A stretch of 9,433 bases of DNA from Candidatus Proelusimicrobium tauri (GCA_002311025.1 DBYY01000002.1:78374-87806); one strand, 5' to 3'; positions 1 through 7,030 are shown, counted from the stretch's first letter. Made by a program: numbers and translations. Notes: generated by a model from the letters alone, not told the origin.

Positions 1-242
1 AAAACAAGCCACCAAAAAGGCGGATGACCTTCATAATGAGGAATAGAAAAAAACATTTCTTTTAAAGTTGCCGCTCTTGCGATAAGCCAACTTTGCGCCT
101 CATCAAACCAAGGTTCGTGGAAATAGGCAACAAAAGCAAGTAAACCTGTATATAGGCATAAGACAATAATTTCTGGCAGTCTATTTGGAATTTTATCTAA
201 ATATTCATAAAATCTTACAAAAATATTTTTATTTGCTTTCAT
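1..242 (-). CDS. GT-C type membrane glycosyltransferase, N-terminal 80 residues only (runs off left edge)
   Basis: The minus-strand frame is open from an ATG at 242 to the window edge, giving 80 residues. Residues 1-23 are short and basic (cytoplasmic), about 24-41 form a first membrane segment, and then a loop carries HEPWFDEAQSWLIAR (42-56) and EGHPPFWW (71-78). An Asp-Glu pair (47-48) in the first extracytoplasmic loop, followed by this His/Pro/Trp-rich segment, is characteristic of GT-C glycosyltransferases related to the PMT/ArnT families, where the acidic pair helps catalysis and metal or donor binding. These enzymes take sugars from polyprenyl-phosphate carriers on the outer face of the membrane. 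The start overlaps the end of the flavoenzyme gene by 14 bp, so the two are probably translationally coupled; the upstream AGAGAAAG is a weak ribosome site. Acceptor and sugar cannot be told. Family call fairly sure, exact role unknown. Confidence 0.75.
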   Translation of the reverse strand, partial: MKANKNIFVRFYEYLDKIPNRLPEIIVLCLYTGLLAFVAYFHEPWFDEAQSWLIARAATLKEMFFSIPHYEGHPPFWWLV

Positions 243-1755
243 GATATTCTTTCTCTGTGTTAACGGACCAAATAATTTCTTTTGATAAGTTCTTGTCAAA
301 ATAGACACGAACGGCTTCCATCGCACTTAAAATGGAGTGGTCCATATTATTATAGCGGTGCTGACCGTTTCTGCCGATACAATAAAGATTGTTAAGCGTA
401 TCCAAATAGTTTTTTACCTTCGGGAAGTCATCATAAGCACCGAAATAGGCAGGGTAGGCCTTTTTTACTTTTAAGTGAACACTGTCCAGAACATCTTTTT
501 CTTCTATCATACCGATTTGGGCAAGTTCTTTTATTGCCATAGAAATAAAATCCTTTTCTTCTGTTTGCCAAAGTTTGTCGCCTTCGGTAGCAAAATATTC
601 AAGCCCTAGCCAAACTTTAGAAGAATCTTTTACCATATAAGGAGACCAGTTATTAAAGATTTGTAAGCGGCCCAAATTAACTTGCGGTTCTTGAATATAA
701 ATCCAACAATCGGGGACAAGATTATTTAAAGTCTTTATTTTAGTAGTATTTTTAATTTTTAATTTATTAACTAAAAGACCGACGGCGATATAATCTCTGT
801 AAGGTAAATTTGCGGCAATTTCTTTTACTTCTTGCGGCACCGCTTGCCCTTTGATTGAGGCAATTAAATCCTTTATCGGCATAGAAGAAAAAACAGCATC
901 TGCCTGATAAGTTTTTTCTCCTGCGGTAAGGGAAACGATTTTATTATTTTGGACCTCGATTTGGGAAACTTTTGAATTTAGAATTATTTCTCCCCCCATT
1001 TCCTGTATCTTTTTTGCCATAACTTCATAAAGTTGACCGGGTCCTTTTTTGGGATAGTAAAATTCTTCAATTAAAGAAGTTTCCACCTGCTTGTTTTTGG
1101 TGAAAGGTTTAAGCAAAATCGTTTGTAAGATTTTTAAGATAGAAAGACCTTTGACTCTTTGAGCACCCCAAGAAGGCGAAATTTCTTCCGGCGAAATACC
1201 CCAAACTTTCTTGGTATAGTTTTTGAAAAACATTTCATAAAGCGGCTGACCGAAACGGTTAATATAAAAATCTTCAAGAGAGTTTTCTTTACGTTTAAAA
1301 AGAGTTGCTTTAAAATAGCCAAGACCGGCCTTAAAAGTGCGCCATAAACCCATATTTGTAAAAGTTTGTAATTTTAGAGAAATAGGATAATCAAAAAACT
1401 TTCTCAAAAAATAAATGCGGGAAATACGCCTTCTTTTAAGCATAACTTCGTCTTGTTTTTCGGGGTTAGGGCCTTTTGGGGCAAGTTCAACTTTCCTTTC
1501 AAGCAAAATATCGTCTTTTGCGGGACTGCCCTGTAAAGGCATAATTTCAAGCCAAAGGTCCATAACATCTTTACTTTTTGTAAAAAATCTATGCCCACCT
1601 AAATCAATGGAATTACCGTTATAGCGGTGGGTGCGGGATATTCCGCCTATATACTGAGATTCTTCTAAAATAATTGGTTTTATTCCTTTTTTACATAATT
1701 TATAAGCCGCACCGAGCCCTGCAGGCCCTGCACCGATAATAATAACTTTATCCAT
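229..1755 (-). CDS. NAD(P)/FAD-dependent oxidoreductase of the amine-oxidase/UDP-galactopyranose-mutase-like superfamily
   Basis: The product is 508 residues. It opens with a dinucleotide-binding Rossmann motif GAGPAG (8-13), an acidic pair at the end of the second strand (E31-E32) for the FAD ribose, and YIGGISRT (35-42). The C-terminal FAD-closing segment is CIGRNGQHRYNNMDHSILSA (about 459-478). This architecture is shared by protoporphyrinogen oxidase-like, amine-oxidase-like and UDP-galactopyranose mutase-like proteins. Members with the RRRISRIYFLRKFFDYP segment seen here are common in polysaccharide loci and mostly uncharacterised. I chose the ATG at 1755, not the upstream in-frame ATG at 1812, for three reasons: GAAAGAGG lies about 8 nt before it, the longer version adds a 19-residue basic tail before the Rossmann strand, and that tail would overlap the GtrA gene. 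The gap to GtrA is 2 bp. No signal peptide or membrane segment is seen, so it is probably cytosolic. Substrate unknown; a sugar or sugar carrier is suggested only by the neighbours. Confidence 0.85.
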   Translation of the reverse strand: MDKVIIIGAGPAGLGAAYKLCKKGIKPIILEESQYIGGISRTHRYNGNSIDLGGHRFFTKSKDVMDLWLEIMPLQGSPAKDDILLERKVELAPKGPNPEKQDEVMLKRRRISRIYFLRKFFDYPISLKLQTFTNMGLWRTFKAGLGYFKATLFKRKENSLEDFYINRFGQPLYEMFFKNYTKKVWGISPEEISPSWGAQRVKGLSILKILQTILLKPFTKNKQVETSLIEEFYYPKKGPGQLYEVMAKKIQEMGGEIILNSKVSQIEVQNNKIVSLTAGEKTYQADAVFSSMPIKDLIASIKGQAVPQEVKEIAANLPYRDYIAVGLLVNKLKIKNTTKIKTLNNLVPDCWIYIQEPQVNLGRLQIFNNWSPYMVKDSSKVWLGLEYFATEGDKLWQTEEKDFISMAIKELAQIGMIEEKDVLDSVHLKVKKAYPAYFGAYDDFPKVKNYLDTLNNLYCIGRNGQHRYNNMDHSILSAMEAVRVYFDKNLSKEIIWSVNTEKEYHESK

Positions 1756-1757
1756 AA

Positions 1758-2183
1758 TTATAAACCTCTTTCTTTTTTTACAATAAGATATTTGCGCGCG
1801 CCGTAATTCCAAATTAAAACTATACTTGCTGCAAACACTTTAGTAATTAAATAGTGCCAGTTTAATAGTTCTACTCCTAAAAACATAAGGGCTTCGGTCA
1901 AAATTAAGCCGATTATCCCAATTACGGCAAATTGCATGAAGAAAATCATTTGTTTGCCTTTGACGGCTTCTTTTGCACCGGTAAATACAAAAAGGACAGA
2001 AAGTATGTAATTTACCGCAAGGCCGACAATAAAACCGATAATAACTGATAAATAAAGACCGAAAGGAACAGAAGATAAAATATATTCCTTAAATATATAA
2101 ATTGTGCAGGTATCCGCTATAAAGGAAAGGCCGCCGACACAGCAATATTTTATAAATTCAATAAGAAATGCCTTACTTTTCAT
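1758..2183 (-). CDS. GtrA-family small integral membrane protein (putative lipid-linked sugar flippase)
   Basis: A 141-residue protein with four predicted membrane spans (about 10-30, 40-62, 78-100, 106-127) and a short basic tail. The N-terminal FIKYCCVGGLSFIADT, the VNYILSVLFVF segment and the C-terminal WNYGARKYLIV are typical of the GtrA family, and the length is normal. GtrA proteins are associated with moving undecaprenyl-phosphate-linked sugars across the inner membrane (O-antigen glucosylation) or with anchoring related enzymes, as proposed for mycobacterial Rv3789. It is the first gene of the leftward operon and is followed 2 bp later by the flavoenzyme and then a GT-C transferase, which supports a role in envelope glycosylation. 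No GtrB-type donor synthase lies within the window. The ribosome site is poor: only GGGA lies in the usual region. Family call firm; the transported sugar is unknown. Confidence 0.88.
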   Translation of the reverse strand: MKSKAFLIEFIKYCCVGGLSFIADTCTIYIFKEYILSSVPFGLYLSVIIGFIVGLAVNYILSVLFVFTGAKEAVKGKQMIFFMQFAVIGIIGLILTEALMFLGVELLNWHYLITKVFAASIVLIWNYGARKYLIVKKERGL

Positions 2184-2210
2184 TTATTAATCCCAAAAAT
2201 TAACAGTCTT

Positions 2211-2239
2211 ATTATATCATATTATTTGACAAGCCATAA
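2211..2239 (-). promoter_or_regulatory. Putative extended -10 promoter for the GtrA operon
   Basis: Read on the minus strand, TGATATAAT (2219-2211) is a perfect -10 hexamer with the extended -10 TG dinucleotide. A -35 at the 17-bp spacing would be TTATGG (2239-2234), which is poor; the extended -10 would have to compensate. Transcription would begin near 2204, giving a leader of about 20 nt before the GtrA ATG. The element overlaps the plus-strand promoter at 2226-2253. Confidence 0.5.
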
Positions 2240-2253
2240 TAGTTTTTTATAAC
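2226..2253 (+). promoter_or_regulatory. Putative sigma-70 promoter for the 603-residue membrane protein gene
   Basis: A perfect TTGACA (2226-2231) is followed, after 16 bp, by TATAAC (2248-2253), one mismatch from consensus. The predicted start near 2260 gives a leader of about 55 nt to the ATG at 2316. A second -10-like TATAAT at 2287-2292 lacks a good -35 and is the less likely alternative. The rest of the 2184-2315 gap is very AT-rich and shows no small gene or stable hairpin. Confidence 0.55.
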
Positions 2254-2315
2254 ATAAAATATTATGAATAAACAACCTTTTCCCTATATAATCTCAACTC
2301 TTAAGTGTAATCTAT

Positions 2316-4127
2316 ATGACTAACAATCTGCTTATAGTTCTTCTAATTTCATTTTTAATGTTTGCTTGTTTTTTTGTTATAGGAGAAACTTTTTTACCTA
2401 GTTATATTAAAAAGTTTCGTACTTATTTTGCGCCTGTTGTAGGTTATGCGATATATAGTTATATCTTTTTTTTATTATTTTATTTTACAACAAATACTTT
2501 TATTGTTTGGCTAGTAAACATTTTACTTATAGTGATATCTATTTGTGTTTTTTTAAAAAGGAAAAATTATCCTTCTTGTAAATATTTTATTTCTATTTTT
2601 TTCCCCCTAGGTATAGCGTGTTACATAACATATATCTTATCTTTAAAGTATAATTCTGGAGACATTATTTTATCTGAACAAGTCTTTGATCATATGAAAG
2701 TTGCTATTACCACTTCGATATTGAGAGAAGGTCTTCCTCTACAGAATCCTTTTTGTGCTTTTCCTTCACAACTGTTCTATTTTTTTTTATATTATGTTCC
2801 TAATGCTGTAATTTCTATTTCTTTTAAAGTGAGTGCGTATGAATCAGAACTTATTAGTTTGATTGTTACTACTTTAACAGGAATTGGGGCAATGTTTGGA
2901 ACGCTATCTGTTTTAAAGAAAAAAGAATGTTCTTATGGAGAAATGGCTATACTAACTTTATTTATCTTAACGGGTTCTATTACTGCGGTTTTTCCATACA
3001 TATTAACTACAAATCATGGTTTTGATTCTATTCTAACCACATTAACATGGACGCCACAGACTTTTATTGCCATAAGTTATTTATTACTTGTCTCAATTAT
3101 AATATATGAAAATGAGTTGAAACATATTTTACTACCTGCTTTCTTACTTGCGGTTATAGCGGGAACATCTATTTATATTGCCCTTGTAGCAGCATTAAGT
3201 CTTGGTATGTTTTTTTTAGTTAATATTTTCATACAGCATTCTTGGGTAAATTTTAAACCTTTATTTTATTTATCTCTATTGGGATTGGTTTTATCATTTC
3301 CCTTTTTATTTAACCAAGTGGGTGTAATGCACTCTCATGGTTTTCCTATAGGAGTTCATATATATCCTTGGAGCACTTTAACAAATCCTTTTTTCCAAAT
3401 TATAGGCTTTTGGACTGTCTATTATTTTATTCAATCTCCCGTAATTTTTATTATAAATATCTCATTTTTAAAAATAAACTTTATAAAAAAATATTCCATT
3501 TTTTATTGTTTGATATTTATTTCTATTCTTATTACTTGTTTTTTTAAAACTACTATAGAAAATAATGATCTAGGTTGGAGAGCAATTTTTGTATCTATTG
3601 TAATATTTACGATTTTTGCTGGATACTACTTTTCTTTGATAAAAAGAAAAATTATATCCTATGGCATAATAATGCTTGCATTAGTTTGTTCGTTTTCATC
3701 TTTTGAACTTTTGATTAATTCGATGAAGGCCCCTATAAGATATCTTTCGAAAGAAAGTTTACAGGCAATTGAAAAACATATTGCTCCTCAAGATTATTTC
3801 TTAAATAACATTACAGTGGTGCATTCTTATGGACTTGCTAGATTGGGAAATTTAGATTTTATAATTTGGTCTAATCGTAAATCTTGCTATTCAGGATTTT
3901 TCCAAGTAAATGCATTTTGTAATTTAACATTACGCTCTTATCAAGATACTGTTTCACGTATTTTTCAAAAAGATATCAGACAAGAAGATATAGAAATAGC
4001 TCGTAGAATAAATTGTAATAAGTTTATTTTTCATTATACAGATCCAAATTTTCAAAAAGATAAAGAACTAGAGGCCGCAGGTTTAAATAAAATCTATCAA
4101 AATGAGCAAATTAAGATTTACGAATGA
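2316..4127 (+). CDS. Large multi-pass membrane protein, GT-C glycosyltransferase-like, strongly AT-rich
   Basis: The product is 603 residues, mostly hydrophobic, with about eleven to thirteen membrane segments between residues 5 and 475 and a soluble C-terminal tail of about 125 residues that ends QNEQIKIYE. After the first cluster of spans, the loop carries an Asp-His (125-126) and a REGLPLQNPF segment (137-146). This layout (acidic residue in an early outer loop, then 'G-L-P-x-x-N-P') recalls GT-C and YfhO-like envelope glycosyltransferases, but I see no decisive family motif. It is the only plus-strand gene here and lies back to back with the GtrA operon. Its base composition is unusual: sampled 60-base lines hold only 8-20 G/C, against about 27-34 in sampled lines of neighbouring genes. 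No Shine-Dalgarno sequence precedes the ATG at 2316; the next in-frame ATG (codon 15) has none either. Membrane nature certain; glycosyltransferase role inferred. Confidence 0.7.
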   Translation: MTNNLLIVLLISFLMFACFFVIGETFLPSYIKKFRTYFAPVVGYAIYSYIFFLLFYFTTNTFIVWLVNILLIVISICVFLKRKNYPSCKYFISIFFPLGIACYITYILSLKYNSGDIILSEQVFDHMKVAITTSILREGLPLQNPFCAFPSQLFYFFLYYVPNAVISISFKVSAYESELISLIVTTLTGIGAMFGTLSVLKKKECSYGEMAILTLFILTGSITAVFPYILTTNHGFDSILTTLTWTPQTFIAISYLLLVSIIIYENELKHILLPAFLLAVIAGTSIYIALVAALSLGMFFLVNIFIQHSWVNFKPLFYLSLLGLVLSFPFLFNQVGVMHSHGFPIGVHIYPWSTLTNPFFQIIGFWTVYYFIQSPVIFIINISFLKINFIKKYSIFYCLIFISILITCFFKTTIENNDLGWRAIFVSIVIFTIFAGYYFSLIKRKIISYGIIMLALVCSFSSFELLINSMKAPIRYLSKESLQAIEKHIAPQDYFLNNITVVHSYGLARLGNLDFIIWSNRKSCYSGFFQVNAFCNLTLRSYQDTVSRIFQKDIRQEDIEIARRINCNKFIFHYTDPNFQKDKELEAAGLNKIYQNEQIKIYE

Positions 4128-4139
4128 TTCTTATAAACC

Positions 4140-4793
4140 CTAATTATTACTTGAAGACAATAATTGAATTAAGTACAAGAATAAGTTAACAATATCTAGA
4201 TAAATGTTTATGGCGAAATCTAAAGCGGTTTCCCAATTATTTGTTTCGGCTATTTGCTTTGCTTTGGCAAGATTATTAAAATCAAATAACAAATAACCAG
4301 TAAAAATTATAACGCCGAAAGAAGCGTAAATTTTGCCTAAAGTGCCTTTTATTCTTACAAAAAGGCCTATTATACCAACAATAATCAAACCAATTAAGCC
4401 AATAAATAAAAATTTACCCATCCAAGCAAAATCAAGACCACTATAAGTAGCAACAAGGCCTGTAAGCAAAGTAGTCAAAGCAGTTATGCCAAGTGCTTTT
4501 TGCGCGACATTTCCGGCAACAAGGGTAATAAGTCCTAAAGTAAACCCGCTTGTAAAGGTAAATAAAGCCATAACAAACATATTTATCGGTGTTATTTTGC
4601 GAGTAAACATTAACACAATAAAGATTAGAATATCTATAATAAGAGCAATCCAGTTGTATGCTTTGACTTTACCGAATTGCTGGGTTTCAATTAATTTTCT
4701 AAATATTCCTTGAGAAAATAAACAACCGATATACGCGCATAACAAAGATGCGCTTAACAATACAAAAGTTTTTGACATTAAAGTTTCAAACAT
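4140..4793 (-). CDS. Bax inhibitor-1 / YccA family membrane protein
   Basis: A 217-residue protein with seven membrane segments. The C-terminal half contains the family pattern FTGYLLFDFNNLAKAK (about 164-179), followed by a helix with NIYLDIVNLFLYLIQLL, where the conserved acidic residues of the last two segments sit. Bacterial members (YccA, YbhL, BsYetJ) are inner-membrane proteins: YetJ is a pH-sensitive calcium leak channel, and E. coli YccA modulates the FtsH protease. Which role applies here cannot be told. The start is well supported: AAGGGGG lies 4 nt before the ATG at 4793. The gene has its own promoter and stands alone. It converges on the plus-strand membrane protein gene with a 12-bp gap and no visible terminator between them. 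Length and spans are normal for the family. Confidence 0.85.
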   Translation of the reverse strand: MFETLMSKTFVLLSASLLCAYIGCLFSQGIFRKLIETQQFGKVKAYNWIALIIDILIFIVLMFTRKITPINMFVMALFTFTSGFTLGLITLVAGNVAQKALGITALTTLLTGLVATYSGLDFAWMGKFLFIGLIGLIIVGIIGLFVRIKGTLGKIYASFGVIIFTGYLLFDFNNLAKAKQIAETNNWETALDFAINIYLDIVNLFLYLIQLLSSSNN

Positions 4794-4825
4794 TTTTCCC
4801 CCTTGAGAGTTTTAATATACTAAAT

Positions 4826-4855
4826 ATGATACAAATTAACTTTATTGTAATTCAA
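4826..4855 (-). promoter_or_regulatory. Putative sigma-70 promoter for the Bax-inhibitor-1 family gene
   Basis: On the minus strand TTGAAT (4855-4850) and TATCAT (4831-4826) are separated by 18 bp, each one or two mismatches from consensus. The predicted start near 4819 leaves a leader of about 25 nt containing the strong AAGGGGG ribosome site. The surrounding AT-rich sequence offers other weak -10 matches (for example TATATT), so the exact element is uncertain. Confidence 0.4.
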
Positions 4856-4867
4856 TAATCTTTTTAT

Positions 4868-4904
4868 AAAAAACTACCCCCTAGATTTAATCTTTGGGGG
4901 TAGT
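4868..4904 (-). terminator. Rho-independent terminator of the kinase-transporter operon
   Basis: A 9-bp perfect stem ACTACCCCC/GGGGGTAGT (4873-4881 with 4896-4904) encloses a smaller AGAT/ATCT stem. On the minus strand the stem runs into six T residues (4873-4868), the expected layout for leftward termination. It lies 24 bp after the transporter stop codon. The plus-strand side lacks a clean T run directly after the stem. Confidence 0.85.
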
Positions 4905-4927
4905 CAGATTATAATTTTTCAGGCAAT

Positions 4928-6100
4928 TTATTTTGCTGCAACTTTTTTAATTTTGCTGATTAAGAAGAGCAAATATACAACGCCTGCGGTAATAACGATT
5001 ACAGAACCGTTTTGAGATTTCATAGCATCTGATAAGGCACCCATAATAGGCGGGAAGATTGCACCACCGATAAGGCCCATAATCATTAAGCCGGAAATTT
5101 CGTTCTTTTTATCTTGTTTATGCATAATTGCTTGGGAGAAGATAATCGGGAAAATGTTGGAGTTTCCAAGACCGATTAATGCTACACAAGTAAATAAGGC
5201 GGCTTGTGTATTGAAGGTAAATAAACCAACCATAGCAAGTAACATAAAGACAACGCTTACGGCAAAAACTACCTTTGCGGAAAGTTTTTGGAGTAAGAAA
5301 GAACCGCTGAAGCAGCCAATAGTACGGAAGATGAAATAAATACCAGTTGCTTTCATTGCGGCTTCTGTTGTTAAACCGACTTTATCCATTAAGATTTGAG
5401 GAGCAGCGGTGTTTGTTCCGACATCAATACCAACGTGGCACATAATACCGATGAAGCAAAGTAAAATGGTGCCGTCGCCTAAAAGGGATAAGCATTCCCC
5501 AAAGGTGGAAGGTTTGCCGGTAATTTCTTCTTCTTTGATTTGTTCTTTTGCAAGGAAGATGATAGCAAGCACACATTCAACTGCGAAGATTGCATACATT
5601 AAAGCCCAATTATTGTATTTTGCTGCAACAAACGGTGCGATAACGGTTGCGCTCCAAGAGGCGATTGCTTTTACGAATTGACCAAAGGTCATTGTGCTGG
5701 CGAGTTTATCCCCTGTTACGATGTTAGAAACTAAAGGATTTAAGGAAACTTGCATTAAAGCATTACCGATACCGAGTAAAGAGAAGGAAACCATAAGTAA
5801 AGCCAAACTCTTTACTGGGATAAGCGGCAAAACTAATGCGCCTAAAGTAACCCACAAACTGATAATAACGGTTTTCTTTCTACCGATTTTATTCATTAAC
5901 ATCCCTGTGGGAACAGAGAAGATTAAGAACCAAAAGAAAACTGCTGATGAACAAAGAAATGCTTGGAAACTGTTAAGCATAAATTCTTTCTTCACGAAGT
6001 TTGCTGCCGTGCCGACGCTATCCACAAAGCCCATAGCAAAGAAGGCAAGCATAACAGGAATCAATTTCCCGAGTAATGAATTTGTTTTTTGTTCTGACAT
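4928..6100 (-). CDS. MFS sugar transporter, FucP/FHS-like
   Basis: A 390-residue inner-membrane carrier with twelve predicted spans and a central cytoplasmic loop (about 186-203). The loop after the second span has the MFS motif-A form GMLMNKIGRKK (66-76). The C-terminal half contains GLIGGAIFPPIMGALSDA, resembling the fucose/glucose/galactose:H+ symporter (FHS) group. Such carriers bring in sugars by proton symport, which leaves the sugar unphosphorylated and in need of a kinase; the preceding gene supplies one. The start at 6100 is supported by AGGAGA about 6 nt upstream. The gap to the kinase stop is 12 bp, so both are on one transcript that ends at the hairpin at 4868-4904. The pairing points to fructose or a similar hexose, but the sugar cannot be read from the sequence. 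Family certain, FHS subgroup likely. Confidence 0.85.
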   Translation of the reverse strand: MSEQKTNSLLGKLIPVMLAFFAMGFVDSVGTAANFVKKEFMLNSFQAFLCSSAVFFWFLIFSVPTGMLMNKIGRKKTVIISLWVTLGALVLPLIPVKSLALLMVSFSLLGIGNALMQVSLNPLVSNIVTGDKLASTMTFGQFVKAIASWSATVIAPFVAAKYNNWALMYAIFAVECVLAIIFLAKEQIKEEEITGKPSTFGECLSLLGDGTILLCFIGIMCHVGIDVGTNTAAPQILMDKVGLTTEAAMKATGIYFIFRTIGCFSGSFLLQKLSAKVVFAVSVVFMLLAMVGLFTFNTQAALFTCVALIGLGNSNIFPIIFSQAIMHKQDKKNEISGLMIMGLIGGAIFPPIMGALSDAMKSQNGSVIVITAGVVYLLFLISKIKKVAAK

Positions 6101-6112
6101 ATTTTCTCCTAA

Positions 6113-6991
6113 TTATTTTGTGCAAGCAACTTGGTCATATTCCGGCCAAGCACCTGTTTTTGTACAAACAAAAGCGGAAATTTCAACGGCTTGTTTGTGG
6201 GCTTCCTTTAAAGATTTGCCTGATAAGATACCTTGAACGAAAGCACCGCTGAAAGCATCACCTGCGCCGACGGTATCGGCAACTGTTACTTTGGGGGGTT
6301 CAATATAAGATTTTTCTGTTTGGGAATAAACAACGCTGTATTTTTCCCCAGCGGTCAAAATGACATATCTTAAATTATAGGTATCCATAAAATATTTGCA
6401 GACTTCTTCGTCTGTGCCTTTAACGCCGAATAAATCTTTGATTACGGTCAATTCTTCGTCATTAACTTTGAATACATTGGCAAGTTTCAAAAGTTCTTCA
6501 ATAAGTTCTTTTGAATAATAGTGTTGGCGCAAATTGATATCATAGAATCTTAAAGCGTCTTTTCTTGCGTAAGATAATAGAGTTGTTACGGTATTTCTTG
6601 AATCGGGATGTCTTAAAGATAAAGTTCCGTAGCAGATAGCATCTGCGGTTTTAACTAAATCTATGGCTTTTTGGGTTAAGGGAATATGATCCCAAGCGAC
6701 ATTTTCAATGATAGTATAAGAAGGAATACCATTATTTAATTCAACTTTAACGCTACCGGTAGGGTAAGTTAAAGAATCAATATAATTTGCAATATGGTTT
6801 TTTGCAAGTTCCTGCAAAATTTCTGTTCCGAAGGCATCATTGCCAACAGCACTAATTGCATAACCGTTTGCGCCGAGTTGTGTTGCGTGATAAACAAAGT
6901 TTATCGGTGCACCACCAGCACGTTTACCTGTGGGGAAAACGTCCCAAAGGAGTTCTCCTACACCAACTACTACTGGTTTTTTATTTTCCAT
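6113..6991 (-). CDS. PfkB-family carbohydrate kinase, probable fructokinase
   Basis: With the start at 6991 the protein is 292 residues, normal for ribokinase/PfkB kinases. It shows the N-terminal strand VVVGVGELLWDVFP (7-20), the sugar-binding GGAPINF segment (26-32), and the C-terminal ATP and anion-hole signature DTVGAGDAFSGAF (about 239-251), whose second Asp (about 245) is the catalytic base. GELLWDVFP plus GGAPxN and the late KTGAWP are typical of bacterial fructokinases (ATP + fructose to fructose 6-phosphate), so fructose is the best guess. An ATG two codons upstream (6997) is rejected as start because the ribosome site AAGAGG abuts it with no spacer, while it sits 6 nt before the ATG at 6991. 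It is the first gene of a two-gene operon with the FucP-like carrier. Cytosolic. Family certain, substrate inferred. Confidence 0.88.
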   Translation of the reverse strand: MENKKPVVVGVGELLWDVFPTGKRAGGAPINFVYHATQLGANGYAISAVGNDAFGTEILQELAKNHIANYIDSLTYPTGSVKVELNNGIPSYTIIENVAWDHIPLTQKAIDLVKTADAICYGTLSLRHPDSRNTVTTLLSYARKDALRFYDINLRQHYYSKELIEELLKLANVFKVNDEELTVIKDLFGVKGTDEEVCKYFMDTYNLRYVILTAGEKYSVVYSQTEKSYIEPPKVTVADTVGAGDAFSGAFVQGILSGKSLKEAHKQAVEISAFVCTKTGAWPEYDQVACTK

Positions 6992-6997
6992 AAACAT

Positions 6998-7003
6998 CCT
7001 CTT
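6998..7003 (-). promoter_or_regulatory. Ribosome binding site that fixes the kinase start
   Basis: AAGAGG on the minus strand lies directly against the ATG at 6997 (zero spacer) and 6 nt before the ATG at 6991. Only the second spacing is workable, so translation should begin at 6991 with Met-Glu-Asn-Lys. Confidence 0.7.
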
Positions 7004-7006
7004 AAT

Positions 7007-7021
7007 AGTAAATATGTTACT
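7007..7021 (-). promoter_or_regulatory. Small inverted repeat at the transcription start, possible operator
   Basis: AGTAA (7007-7011) and TTACT (7017-7021) form an inverted repeat with a 5-bp centre. It sits just downstream of the predicted start (about 7024) of the kinase-transporter operon, a usual place for a repressor site. The half-sites are short and AT-rich, so chance occurrence is quite possible, and no regulator gene is present nearby. Confidence 0.2.
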
Positions 7022-7030
7022 GCTACCCTT

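Noticed and set aside
1756..1812. Longer N-terminus for the flavoenzyme from an in-frame ATG at 1812
   Set aside because: It would overlap the GtrA gene, adds a basic tail before the Rossmann strand, and the ATG at 1755 has a good GAAAGAGG site at proper spacing.
2381..2385. AGGAG inside the AT-rich membrane gene as a ribosome site for a later start
   Set aside because: No in-frame start codon follows at a usable distance, and the first membrane span would be lost.
4868..4904. Hairpin as a bidirectional terminator also serving plus-strand transcription
   Set aside because: No plus-strand gene ends nearby, and the plus side of the stem is followed by CAGATTATAA, not a T run.
5694..6236. Plus-strand open frame of 180 codons antisense to the transporter and kinase
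   Set aside because: It lies opposite clearly real genes, crosses their junction, and its translation resembles no protein family I recognise.
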